Shown: one piece after another, positions 28,588 through 37,164 of the stretch
Layout of the letters: every line of letters begins with the position of its first letter
Position numbering within the stretch: the first letter of the stretch is position 1
Source of the DNA: an uncultured Alkalilimnicola sp.
Lineage (GTDB): Bacteria > Pseudomonadota > Gammaproteobacteria > Nitrococcales > AK92
NCBI GenBank assembly: GCA_937951875.1
Contig: CALGAN010000015.1
Location: forward strand, 1 to 64,000
Reading direction: 5' to 3'
DNA length: 64,000 nucleotides
Position numbers and translations under genes: made by a program
The notes under the pieces: model-generated
Databases searched by the model: none
The model's input: only the letters and a program-made list of their open reading frames with translations
What the model was told of the DNA's origin: nothing

Positions 28588-29375
28588 TGCTGCACCGCCT
28601 CGCTCGGATCGGGCTGCGTCGCCAGCAGCTCATCCAACAGCTGTCGATAGGCTTGGCTGCCGCGCGCCCAGGGGTGCAGCACGGTCAGCGGCACGCCCTG
28701 CTTGCTGGCCTCGCGCAGCTGGGTATCCACCGGAATGGCCCCCGACCAGACCTGGCCGGGATAACTACTGCGCAGCTCGCGCAGCGACTCCAGCGAAGCG
28801 CGGGTGCGGCGGTCGAACAAGGTCGGCACGATGCGGTACGGCAGCGGCTGCGGACGCGAGCGCTGCACCATGTTCAAGGTGTGAACCATCCGCTCCAACC
28901 CTTTCAGCGCCAGGAACTCGGTCTGCACCGGTATCAGCAGCTCGTCGCAGGCCGCCAGCGCGTTGACCATGAGCACGCCCAGCATGGGCGGACAATCGAG
29001 CACCGCGAACTCGAAGCGGTCGGCCAGTGCCCGCAGCGAACGGCGAATCACCAGGCCCATGCCTGAACGGCCACTGAGCTGGCGGTCGAGGGTGGCGAGC
29101 GCGGTCGACGCCGGCAACAGTGCCAGGCCCGGCACCGAGGTGGCACGCACCACCGCGGCCGCGTTGCTACCGTCGCCGACACCGTTGAAGAGGTCGTAGA
29201 CGCTGGGTTCGATCGCCTCGGGATCGAAGCCGAAATAGCTGGTGAGCGAGCCGTGCGGGTCGAGGTCGACCAGCAGCGTGCGCCGGCCGCGCAGCGCCAG
29301 CAGCCCCCCCAGATTGACGGCCGTGGTGGTCTTGCCCACTCCGCCCTTCTGGTTGGCGACGGCCCAGGTCCTCAT
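28584..29375 (-). CDS. parC: ParC, ParA-family ATPase for polar chemotaxis arrays
   Basis: 263 residues with the deviant Walker A KGGVGKTTTAVNL at residues 10-22, switch DLDPHGSLT near 38-46 and Walker B FAVLDCPPMLG near 120. ParC positions chemotaxis arrays at the cell poles and directs segregation to daughter cells. Located between motD and parP with ATGA overlaps on both sides. Its position excludes a chromosome-partition role. Confidence 0.92.
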   Translation of the reverse strand: MRTWAVANQKGGVGKTTTAVNLGGLLALRGRRTLLVDLDPHGSLTSYFGFDPEAIEPSVYDLFNGVGDGSNAAAVVRATSVPGLALLPASTALATLDRQLSGRSGMGLVIRRSLRALADRFEFAVLDCPPMLGVLMVNALAACDELLIPVQTEFLALKGLERMVHTLNMVQRSRPQPLPYRIVPTLFDRRTRASLESLRELRSSYPGQVWSGAIPVDTQLREASKQGVPLTVLHPWARGSQAYRQLLDELLATQPDPSEAVQQ

Positions 29376-30280
29376 GGCTGCGCCCCACTCGCCGGCGGGG
29401 GCGGCAGGCCAACTTCCGACAACCGCACCGTGCTCTCTTCGCGCAGCACGTCCATCTCGTAGCGGCTATCCGGCGTGGCCAGCACCACCAGCGCCACCCG
29501 CCTGTTCTGGCTGCGCCCCTGGGCAGAGGCGTTGTCCGCCACCGGTCGATACTCGCCGAACCCGACCGCGGCTAGCCGCTCCGGCGCGATGCCTTCCTCC
29601 GCGAACAGCCGCACCACCCGCGCCGCGCGCGCCGCCGACAGCTCCCAGTTGGACGGATAGAGCCAGGTGTTGATCGGATTGTTGTCGGTGAAGCCCTCCA
29701 CCCGGATCGGGTTGGGGAAGGGCTTGAGGATCTGGGCGATCTGGTGCAGCACCGGGACCGCCTGCGGATTGAGCTCGCCGCTGCCGCTGGCGAACAGGAT
29801 GCTGGTGCTCAGCTCGATCTCCATCCACAGCTCGGTGCGGCGGACGGTGATCAGCTCGCTCTCGATCAGCGGTCGCAACGCCACCACCACCTGCTCGGTC
29901 ATGCGCTGCAGGGCGCCGCCCAGCTCGGGCGAGGCGTTTAGCACGTCGCCGTCGTTGATGGTGATGCCGGTGGGGATGTCCACCCTATCGACCATGTGAT
30001 CCGGCAGCGGCATGTTGCGCGGCACCACGTCCAGGGCCAGCGCCACCTGCTCGCGGGTGCGCGCCAGCTCGCCGATCTGGATCGGCTCGATGGTGCGCGC
30101 CGGCGTATGGAACGCCGCGATCAGCGAGTGCGACAGCGTCCGGTACTTGCCCTCGTTGACCGAGGACACCGCGTACATCACCACGAAGAAGGCGAACAAC
30201 AGCGTGAGGAAGTCGGCATAGGACACCATCCACCGCTCGTGGTTGTTCGCCTCCTCCTGCGTTTTCTTTCTTCGTGCCAT
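29372..30280 (-). CDS. motD: Flagellar stator subunit MotD (MotB family)
   Basis: 302 residues: one membrane helix (about 18-40, WMVSYADFLTLLFAFFVV) with the ion-conducting Asp in YADFL, a periplasmic plug/linker, and an OmpA-like peptidoglycan-binding domain (about 150-275, NWELSAARAARVVRLF). MotC/MotD form a second stator complex in pseudomonads. The start is the ATG at 30280 (MARRKKTQEE) after GAGG; the frame is open to 30367 without conserved residues. Confidence 0.94.
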   Translation of the reverse strand: MARRKKTQEEANNHERWMVSYADFLTLLFAFFVVMYAVSSVNEGKYRTLSHSLIAAFHTPARTIEPIQIGELARTREQVALALDVVPRNMPLPDHMVDRVDIPTGITINDGDVLNASPELGGALQRMTEQVVVALRPLIESELITVRRTELWMEIELSTSILFASGSGELNPQAVPVLHQIAQILKPFPNPIRVEGFTDNNPINTWLYPSNWELSAARAARVVRLFAEEGIAPERLAAVGFGEYRPVADNASAQGRSQNRRVALVVLATPDSRYEMDVLREESTVRLSEVGLPPPPASGAQP

Positions 30281-30314
30281 GGCTTGCCTCGACCGTGGTC
30301 GGCGCGACCGCCCG

Positions 30315-31058
30315 CTAGCCGTACAGGAAACCGCGCAGCTTGGTTTCGATCGCCCGCGGGTTCTCACCCTCCGAGATCGACGCGAACGCCTCGATGAGCA
30401 TCTCCCGTTCCCGCACCTGGTCGTGGATCAGCGCCTTGAGCTTGTGCGCTGTCGGCAGGAACAGCAGGTTGGCCGAGCCGACGCCGTAGATGGTGGCCAC
30501 GAAGGCCACCGCGATGCCCGGGCCGAGCTTGCTCGGGTCGGCCAGGTTGTTCATCACGTGAATCAGGCCCAGCACCGCGCCGATGATGCCGATGGTCGGC
30601 GCGTAGCCGCCCAGCGACTCGAACACCTTGGCGGCGGACATCTCGACGTGTTCCTGGGTTTCCAGGTCGACCTCGAGCATGCGGCGGATCGCCTCCGGCT
30701 CGCTGCCGTCCACCAGCAGCTGCAGCCCCTTGGCGACGAAGGGATCGCTCTGCTGCTCGATCAGCGACTCCAACCCGAGCAGGCCATCGCGCCGGGCGGT
30801 GTGACTCCACTCCATGATCTGCTGGATGCGTTGCTCCGGATCGCTCTTGGGCGGCACGAACACCCAGCCCAGCCGCTTCAGCGCGAGCTTGAAGATGGGC
30901 ATCGGCGTTTGCAGCAGCACCGCGCCGAAGGAGCCGCCCATGACGATCAGGAACGCGGTCAGCTGCAGCAACGAATCGAGGTGCCCGCCCTCCAGGGCAT
31001 TGCCCAGCAGGATGGCGGTGAAGCCGACCAGAATGCCGATCAGGGAGAGAATATCCAT
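30315..31058 (-). CDS. motC: Flagellar stator subunit MotC (MotA family)
   Basis: 247 residues with four membrane helices and a large cytoplasmic loop between helices 2 and 3. Seen: LSLIGILVGFTAILLGNALEGG, the RRMLEVDLETQEH loop and GGYAPTIGIIGAVLGLIHVM. It pairs with MotD to conduct ions and drive the rotor through FliG. Five bases separate it from cheB. No motAB pair occurs in the window. Confidence 0.95.
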   Translation of the reverse strand: MDILSLIGILVGFTAILLGNALEGGHLDSLLQLTAFLIVMGGSFGAVLLQTPMPIFKLALKRLGWVFVPPKSDPEQRIQQIMEWSHTARRDGLLGLESLIEQQSDPFVAKGLQLLVDGSEPEAIRRMLEVDLETQEHVEMSAAKVFESLGGYAPTIGIIGAVLGLIHVMNNLADPSKLGPGIAVAFVATIYGVGSANLLFLPTAHKLKALIHDQVREREMLIEAFASISEGENPRAIETKLRGFLYG

Positions 31059-31063
31059 GCGTG

Positions 31064-32203
31064 TCAGACCATCCTCGCCAGCTCGGCGCCGACCGCATCC
31101 AGCGGCAGCACCCGATCCGACAGGCCAGCCTTGGCCACCGCCGCCGGCATGCCGTAGATCACGCTCGTGGCCTCATCCTGAGACCACACCGTGGAGCCGG
31201 TCTGCTTGAGCAGCCGCGCGCCTTCGCAGCCATCCGAGCCCATGCCGGTCAGCACCACGGCCAAGACTCGGCCGGGACAGGCGCGCGCAGCCTCGGTGAA
31301 GGCGATGTCGACGCTGGGCTTGTACAGCTGATCGGGCGTCGCCGCGAAAATGCGCGCCGTCAACTGGCCGCCAGCCGCGCGCAGCCCCAGTTGCTGGCCG
31401 CCGGGCGCCAGCAGCGCCCGACCGGGCAGCAGCGGATCACCGTCGGCGGCCTCCTTCACCGAGATCGCGCACAGCTCGTTGAGCCGCTCGGCGAAGGCGG
31501 CGGTGAAGCTGGCCGGCATGTGCTGGATCAGCAGGATCGGCAGCGGGAACGACGCCGGCAGCTGGGTCAGCACCCGCTGCAGCGCCACCGGCCCGCCGGT
31601 CGAGGTACCGATCACCACCAGGCTGTAGCGGCCGGCGCGCACCGGTTCGACCGCGCGCCGCTCCGCCACCGCCGGCCGCGGCGCAACCGGCGCGACACCG
31701 GCACGGACCGCCGCGGAAGCCGGCGTCGCCGCCGGAGCGGCCGCCGGCGCGGAGGTCGGAGCCGGAGCCGGGGCCGCCGGCCGCGGCAGTTCGAACCGAC
31801 CGCGGGCGCGCCGGCCCAGCTCGCGCACCCGCGCCTGCAGCTGGCGCTTGACCTGCTCGGCGTCAGCGGAGATATCGGCGAAGCGCTTGGGCAGGAAATC
31901 CATGGCGCCGGCGTCGAGGGCCTGCAGCGTCGCGTGCGCGCCCTCGTAGGTAAGCGAGGAGAACATGAGGATCGGCGTAGGCCGCACTCGCATGATCTCG
32001 CGCACCGCGGTGATGCCGTCCATCACCGGCATTTCGATGTCCATGGTGACCACATCCGGCCGCAGGAGCTGGACCTGCTCGATGGCCTCGCGGCCGTTGG
32101 CGGCCTCGCCCACCACCTCCAGCTCCGGATCGACCTGCAGCATGTCGCGGATACGCCGCCGGAAAAAGCCGGAATCGTCCACGACCAGCACACGCAACTT
32201 CAC
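31064..32203 (-). CDS. cheB: Protein-glutamate methylesterase CheB
   Basis: 379 residues: a receiver domain (phospho-acceptor Asp55 in TMDIEMP), an Ala/Pro-rich linker (about 140-180), and a C-terminal methylesterase with the triad regions IGTSTGGP, LIQHMPASFT and LTGMGSDG. It removes receptor methyl groups during adaptation. No cheR lies in the window. Starts at GTG 32203, nine bases after GGGAGG. Confidence 0.96.
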   Translation of the reverse strand: MKLRVLVVDDSGFFRRRIRDMLQVDPELEVVGEAANGREAIEQVQLLRPDVVTMDIEMPVMDGITAVREIMRVRPTPILMFSSLTYEGAHATLQALDAGAMDFLPKRFADISADAEQVKRQLQARVRELGRRARGRFELPRPAAPAPAPTSAPAAAPAATPASAAVRAGVAPVAPRPAVAERRAVEPVRAGRYSLVVIGTSTGGPVALQRVLTQLPASFPLPILLIQHMPASFTAAFAERLNELCAISVKEAADGDPLLPGRALLAPGGQQLGLRAAGGQLTARIFAATPDQLYKPSVDIAFTEAARACPGRVLAVVLTGMGSDGCEGARLLKQTGSTVWSQDEATSVIYGMPAAVAKAGLSDRVLPLDAVGAELARMV

Positions 32204-32233
32204 TTGCCAAAACCTCCCGACGTCGACGTCGGT

Positions 32234-34327
32234 TTACATTCGCGAACCAAACGATTTGATCAGGCTGGGGATGTCGACGATCAGCGCGATCCGCCCATCG
32301 CCGGTGATGGTGGAGCCGGCCAACCCCGGCAGCCCCTGCAGCATCGCCCCCAGCGGCTTGATCACCACTTCTTCCAGGCCGAGCACTTCGTCCACCACGA
32401 AGCCGATGGCCTGGTTGCCGAGCAGCACGGTCACCACCTGGCGCTCGCCGGTGGCGGCCTCGTATTTCCTGACGGTGCCGGCCATGCCGGCCAGCCAGCG
32501 CTCGATGAAGAACAGCGGCATGGCCTTGTTGCGCACCATCACCACCAGGCGCCCATCCACCACGTTGGTCCGCTCGGGATCCAGCTCGAAGATCTCGCGC
32601 ACCACCGACATCGGCAGCGCGAACTTGCGGCCCTGCACCATCACCATCAGCGTGGGCAGGATCGCCAGGGTCAGCGGCACCTTGATCTTCATCGTGGTGC
32701 CCTCGCCCAGCTTGGAATGGATCTCGACGGTACCGTTGAGCTGAGAGATGCGGGTCTTCACCACGTCCAGGCCGACACCGCGTCCGGAGACGTCGGAGAT
32801 CTGGTTCTTGGTGGTGAAGCCGGCCATGAAGATCAGGTTGAAGCAGTCCTGATGATCGAGGCGCGCCGCCGACTCGCGATCCATCAGGCCCTTCTCCACC
32901 GCTTTGCGGCGCAGGAACTCGGGATCCATGCCCCGGCCATCGTCGGAGATGGTCAGCAGGATGTGATCACCCTCTTGCTCGGCGGACAGGCGCACCTTGC
33001 CCACCCGCGGCTTGCCCGCCATTTCGCGGTCGGCTGGCTCCTCGATGCCGTGGTCGACGGCGTTGCGCACCAGGTGGATCAACGGATCGGCCAACGCCTC
33101 GACCAGGTTCTTGTCCAGGTCGGTTTCCTCGCCGCGTAGCTCCAGCTCCACCTCCTTGTTGAGGCTGCGCGCCAGATCGCGGATCAGGCGCGGGAAGCGG
33201 CCGAACACCTTCTTGATCGGCTGCATCCGCGTCTTCATCACCGCGGTCTGCAGATCGGAGGTCACCAGCTCCAAATCGGCCACTGCCTGGTTCATACGCT
33301 CGTCGTTGAGCAAGCCGCGCAGGGTGCTGAGGCGGTTGCGCACCAGCACCAGCTCGCCGACCAGGTTCATGATGTCGTCGAGTTTGGCGGTATCGACTCG
33401 GACCGTGGCCTCGCCGCTCTTGGCCTTGCGGCTGTCGGCATCGTCGTCGTCGGCGTCCTTCGCCTTCGGCGCCGCCGGCTCGACCGCCTTGGCAGCCACC
33501 GGCGCCGCGGCCTTCGGCGCGACGGCGGGCTTGGCCGCCGGCTTCGGCGCCGCCGTGCCCGGCGCCCGCCCCTTGCCGTGCAGGCTATCGAGCAGCTGCT
33601 CGAATTCTTCCTCGCTGATCTGATCGTCGGCACCGCCCTGGGCCGGCGGCGCCGCGACCGCGGCCGCCTTGGGCGCGCCTACCGGTGGCTTGCCCTTGCC
33701 GTGCAGGGCGTCCAGCAGCTGCTCGAATTCCTCGTCGGTGATGTCGTCGCTGCCGGCCGCTGCCGGCGCGGCGGCCGGCGTGGCCGGTGCCGCCTGGGCG
33801 TTGTCGTCGAGCGCGTTCAGCAGCGCCTCGAACTCCTGATCGCTGATGTCGCCGGCGTTCTCCGCCGCGCTCACCACGGGATCGACGGCCGGAGCCGGGC
33901 TCGCCGCCGGCGCGGCCGGCTGGGGCGGCTGCTCGGAATCGGGGTGGTTGAGCGCCTCCAGCGCCTGCAGCAGCTCCGGCGGGGCGGGGCGCGGCTCGCG
34001 GCCGTCTTCGAGGTCGCCGAATTGCGCCTGCACCACGTCCAGCACCTTCAGCACCACGTCCATCAATTCGGGCGTGATGGTCTTGTCGCCCTGACGCAGC
34101 AGGTTGAACAGATCCTCGGTGCGGTGGCAGACCGCCACCAGCGCGTCGAAATTGAGGAAGCCGGCGCCGCCCTTGATGGTGTGGAACCCACGGAAAACGG
34201 CATTGAGCAGCTCCCGATCGTCCGGGCGCTGCTCCAGATCGACGAGTTGCTCCTGCAACTGCTCGAGGATCTCGCGCGACTCGATCAGGAAATCCTGAAC
34301 GATATCATCGTCTGTGTCGTAGGCCAT
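32234..34327 (-). CDS. cheA: Chemotaxis histidine kinase CheA
   Basis: 697 residues. The P1 HPt domain has phospho-His49 (RGFHTIKGGAGF); the P3 dimerisation region starts near 303; the P4 ATPase has the N-box LVRNAVDHGIE near 420 and DDGRGMD near 455; the P5 CheW-like domain covers about 560-697. In place of a recognisable P2 domain, an Ala/Pro-rich linker (about 110-300) carries three copies of an acidic EEFEQLLDALHGKG-type motif (near 157, 192 and 233). It phosphorylates CheY and CheB. Confidence 0.97.
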   Translation of the reverse strand: MAYDTDDDIVQDFLIESREILEQLQEQLVDLEQRPDDRELLNAVFRGFHTIKGGAGFLNFDALVAVCHRTEDLFNLLRQGDKTITPELMDVVLKVLDVVQAQFGDLEDGREPRPAPPELLQALEALNHPDSEQPPQPAAPAASPAPAVDPVVSAAENAGDISDQEFEALLNALDDNAQAAPATPAAAPAAAGSDDITDEEFEQLLDALHGKGKPPVGAPKAAAVAAPPAQGGADDQISEEEFEQLLDSLHGKGRAPGTAAPKPAAKPAVAPKAAAPVAAKAVEPAAPKAKDADDDDADSRKAKSGEATVRVDTAKLDDIMNLVGELVLVRNRLSTLRGLLNDERMNQAVADLELVTSDLQTAVMKTRMQPIKKVFGRFPRLIRDLARSLNKEVELELRGEETDLDKNLVEALADPLIHLVRNAVDHGIEEPADREMAGKPRVGKVRLSAEQEGDHILLTISDDGRGMDPEFLRRKAVEKGLMDRESAARLDHQDCFNLIFMAGFTTKNQISDVSGRGVGLDVVKTRISQLNGTVEIHSKLGEGTTMKIKVPLTLAILPTLMVMVQGRKFALPMSVVREIFELDPERTNVVDGRLVVMVRNKAMPLFFIERWLAGMAGTVRKYEAATGERQVVTVLLGNQAIGFVVDEVLGLEEVVIKPLGAMLQGLPGLAGSTITGDGRIALIVDIPSLIKSFGSRM

Positions 34328-34344
34328 GCGGCACCCTGGAAACG

Positions 34345-35106
34345 CTAGAAACCCAGACTCGAGAGGAGATTGTCGACGTCGTCCTGGCCGCTGACGAACT
34401 CGGCGTCGTCACCGCGGCCGGGAATGCGCGGCCCCTCACCATTGGTTAAAGCCCCATTGGCTATATCGGCAGCGTTCCGATTTTCATCAGTGGTGCCTTC
34501 GCGCCCGCCGGAGATCCGCACCAGCTTCACCAGGTTGTCCTCGACCTCCTGCACCAGGTTGATCACCCGGCGGATGATCTGGCCGGTGAGGTCCTGGAAG
34601 CTCTGCGCCATGAGCGCCTCGGTGAGATTGCTCTGCACCTTGCCGGTCAGTTCCTCGGCATCGCTGAGGAAGGCCTCCATCTCGCGGCTGAGGTTGCGGA
34701 ACTCCTCGACCGACATCTGCCGGTTGCGGAACCGCGCCCACTCGCCGCGCAGCGCCTGCGCCTTGCCACCGAGCGTCTCCATGGCCGGCATGCTCTGCTC
34801 GATCGCGTTGAGCGTGCAGGTGGCGGCCTGCTCGGTCATGGTGATGACGTAGTTCAGCCGCTCACGCGCGTCGGGGATCTCGTGGGCGGTGAGCTCGGTG
34901 ATCCGGGTATCGAGGCGGAATGCCTTGAGTGATTCGTGCAACTCACGGGTCAGCAGCCCCAGCTCGCGGAACAGCGCGCTCTCGCGCACCCGCGTCAGTT
35001 CATCGACGATACGCTCGGCCTGCTCGGTCTCGCCCCGCTGCAGGCTCTCCACCAGGCGTTGCGCGGCGTCCAGGTACTGCTGCTTGTTTTGATCTTCGGG
35101 AATCAT
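34345..35106 (-). CDS. cheZ: CheY-P phosphatase CheZ
   Basis: 253 residues, mostly a long helical hairpin. The catalytic Gln region is AQSFQDLTGQIIRRV near residue 165, and the C-terminal CheY-binding peptide ends DDVDNLLSSLGF after a flexible linker. Six bases from cheY. CheZ is typical of beta/gammaproteobacteria and speeds signal termination. Confidence 0.96.
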   Translation of the reverse strand: MIPEDQNKQQYLDAAQRLVESLQRGETEQAERIVDELTRVRESALFRELGLLTRELHESLKAFRLDTRITELTAHEIPDARERLNYVITMTEQAATCTLNAIEQSMPAMETLGGKAQALRGEWARFRNRQMSVEEFRNLSREMEAFLSDAEELTGKVQSNLTEALMAQSFQDLTGQIIRRVINLVQEVEDNLVKLVRISGGREGTTDENRNAADIANGALTNGEGPRIPGRGDDAEFVSGQDDVDNLLSSLGF

Positions 35107-35112
35107 AGAGGA

Positions 35113-35517
35113 TCAGCTCCCGGTGCCGGCATTCACACGCTCGAAGATCTTCTCGATTTTTTCCTTGAGGGTGATCGCGGTGAACGGCTTGACGATGTAG
35201 CCGTTCACGCCGGCCTGAGCGGCGGCGATGATCTGCTCGCGCTTGGCTTCGGCGGTCACCATCAGCACCGGCAGGTGGCAGAGCTCCGGATCGGCGCGCA
35301 CGTGCTTGAGCAGCTCGAGCCCGGTCATGCCCGGCATGTTCCAGTCGGTGATCAGGAAATCGAAACCGCCCTTCTTGAGCATCGGCAGCGCGGTGTTGCC
35401 GTCGTCCGCTTCATGCGTGTTCGTGAACCCCAAGTCCCGCAGGAGGTTCTTGATGATTCGCCGCATCGTGGAGAAATCGTCCACGATCAGGATCTTGATG
35501 TTCTTGTCGATCTGCAC
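35113..35517 (-). CDS. cheY: Chemotaxis response regulator CheY
   Basis: 134 residues, single receiver domain: acidic pocket Asp13/Asp14 ([11 protein letters not shown]), phospho-acceptor Asp58 (ITDWNMPGM), then VTAEAKREQ and VKPF. It binds FliM to switch rotation. I place the start at GTG 35517 because AGGGGG lies seven bases upstream and the product then fits CheY length; the open frame to 35556 adds 13 unrelated residues. Confidence 0.95.
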   Translation of the reverse strand: MQIDKNIKILIVDDFSTMRRIIKNLLRDLGFTNTHEADDGNTALPMLKKGGFDFLITDWNMPGMTGLELLKHVRADPELCHLPVLMVTAEAKREQIIAAAQAGVNGYIVKPFTAITLKEKIEKIFERVNAGTGS

Positions 35518-35563
35518 CTGACAACCCCCTATGAGGCCGATCGGCCTGCAAGGCACGTCTTAT

Positions 35564-36283
35564 CTATATCCAATCGGCCATTTGAGCCTTGAGCTTTAGC
35601 AGGATCCGGCCGTGGATCTGGCTGACCCGCGATTCGCTGACCCCCAACACGGCACCGATCTCCTTGAGGTTCAGCTCTTCGTCGTAGTAAAGCTGCATCA
35701 CCAGCTGCTCGCGCTCGGACAGGCTGGCGATGGCGGCCGCCAGCGACGCCTGAAATCCTTCCTGCTGCAGATGCCCCAGCGGGTTGGGTTCGTCCGCCGC
35801 GATTTCCGGCGTTTCCCCCGATTCGGGGTCTTCCTGGTCGATGCTGAAGATCTTCGAGGACGCGACATCCTGAAGAATCTGATGATATTCGTCCAGACTG
35901 ATGCCCAGCCGCTCGGCCACCTCGGCATCCTTGGCGTCGCGCCCCGTCTCGCGCTCGATGGCATGGATCGCCTCCGCCACCTCCCGCGCCTTGCGGTGCA
36001 CCGAGCGCGGGGTCCAGTCCAGGCGACGGATCTCATCCAGCATGGCGCCGCGGATGCGAATCCCGGCATAGGTCTGGAAACTGGCGCCCTGCGAGGCGTC
36101 GTACTGCTTGTACGCCTCCAGCAGGCCGATCATGCCGGCCTGGATCAGATCCTCCAGCAGCACCGACGGCGGCAGGCGGCTGATCAGGTGCATGGCGATA
36201 CGCTTGACCAGCGGCGCGTACTGCACCACCAGATCGTTGTCGGTCTGACGCTGTACCTGCGAGTACATGGCGTGGCCGAGCAT
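35564..36283 (-). CDS. fliA: Flagellar sigma factor FliA (sigma-28)
   Basis: 239 residues with sigma regions 2 (LPPSVLLEDLIQAGMIGLLEAYKQYD, GIRIRGAMLDEIRRLDW), 3 and 4 (LNLKEIGAVLGVSESRVSQIHGRIL). It transcribes late flagellar genes; TAAA-N15-GCCGATAA-like sites occur before fliC, flgK and the MotY-like gene. The ATG at 36283 shares one base with the flhG stop (TGATG) and follows GGGGAGG; the longer open frame to 36679 lies within flhG and is rejected. Confidence 0.96.
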   Translation of the reverse strand: MLGHAMYSQVQRQTDNDLVVQYAPLVKRIAMHLISRLPPSVLLEDLIQAGMIGLLEAYKQYDASQGASFQTYAGIRIRGAMLDEIRRLDWTPRSVHRKAREVAEAIHAIERETGRDAKDAEVAERLGISLDEYHQILQDVASSKIFSIDQEDPESGETPEIAADEPNPLGHLQQEGFQASLAAAIASLSEREQLVMQLYYDEELNLKEIGAVLGVSESRVSQIHGRILLKLKAQMADWI

Positions 36284-37164
36284 CACACAGCCTCCCCGTA
36301 ACCGGCGCTGAACTGAATCAGCCGCTCGACGAAGAACTCCAGCCTGCCGTCGGCGCTGTCCGGCAGCGGCCAGCGCTCCACCCGCTTGGCCAGCTCGCCG
36401 ACGGCGCGCGCCGCCGGACTGCTCGGATAGGCCAGCACCACCGGCCGTTGCCGCTGCACGGCCCGGCGCAGGTACTCGTCCTCGGGAATGGCGCCGGCGT
36501 AATCCAGAGTCAGGTCGAGGAACTTGGTGCAAACCCGCGACAGCTTGGTGAACAGCGCATGGCCTTCGGTGGGATTGCGCACGCGGTTGGCCACCATGTG
36601 GAAGCGGCTGACGCCGTGATCGCAGTTGAGCACTTTGATCAGGGCATAGGCGTCGGTGATCGACGACGGCTCGTCGCACACCACCACCAGCACCTCGCGC
36701 GCCGCGCGCACGAAACTGACCACGCCGTCGGAGATGCCGGCGGCGGTGTCGATGACCAGGTAATCGAGGTCGTGGTTCAGTTCGGAGAAGCTGCGGATCA
36801 ACCCGGCGTGCTCGGCCGAGGTCAATTCCGCCATGCGCTGGATGCCCGAGGCCGCCGGCACGATGCGCACGCCGCCGGGGCCTTCCACCAGCACTTCCTC
36901 CAGCGTCGCCCGGCCCTCGATCACGTGCGCCAGGTTGTACTTTGGGCTCAGCCCCAGCAGCACATCGACGTTGGCCAATCCCAGGTCGGCGTCCAGCAGC
37001 ATCACCTCGCGCCCGAGGCTGGCCAGCTGCACCGACAGGTTGACCGACAGGTTGGTTTTGCCGACACCGCCCTTGCCGCTGGTGACGGCGATCACCTTTA
37101 CCGGTTTGGGATTGACCATTCGTCTGAGCCCTGCCGCCTGATCATTATTAGCGATCGTGCGCAT
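36283..37164 (-). CDS. flhG: Flagellar number regulator FlhG (FleN/YlxH)
   Basis: 293 residues, MinD/ParA-type ATPase with deviant Walker A GKGGVGKTNLSVNL and DADLGLANVD. The N-terminal DQAAGLRRM matches the helix that activates the FlhF GTPase. In polar flagellates it limits flagellar number and antagonises FleQ. Overlaps the end of flhF by 17 bases. Confidence 0.95.
   Translation of the reverse strand: MRTIANNDQAAGLRRMVNPKPVKVIAVTSGKGGVGKTNLSVNLSVQLASLGREVMLLDADLGLANVDVLLGLSPKYNLAHVIEGRATLEEVLVEGPGGVRIVPAASGIQRMAELTSAEHAGLIRSFSELNHDLDYLVIDTAAGISDGVVSFVRAAREVLVVVCDEPSSITDAYALIKVLNCDHGVSRFHMVANRVRNPTEGHALFTKLSRVCTKFLDLTLDYAGAIPEDEYLRRAVQRQRPVVLAYPSSPAARAVGELAKRVERWPLPDSADGRLEFFVERLIQFSAGYGEAV

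Noticed and set aside
28584..29375. Chromosome-partition protein ParA/Soj
   Set aside because: No parB or origin features nearby; coupled to parP and motD in a chemotaxis operon, so ParC is the better assignment.
35571..35598. Possible sigma-28 promoter before cheY
   Set aside because: TAAA and GCCGATTG are 16 rather than 15 bases apart and lie inside the fliA coding end; too weak to call.
36284..36679. Long N-terminal extension of fliA
   Set aside because: Entirely within flhG; the ATG at 36283 has its own ribosome site and gives normal FliA length.
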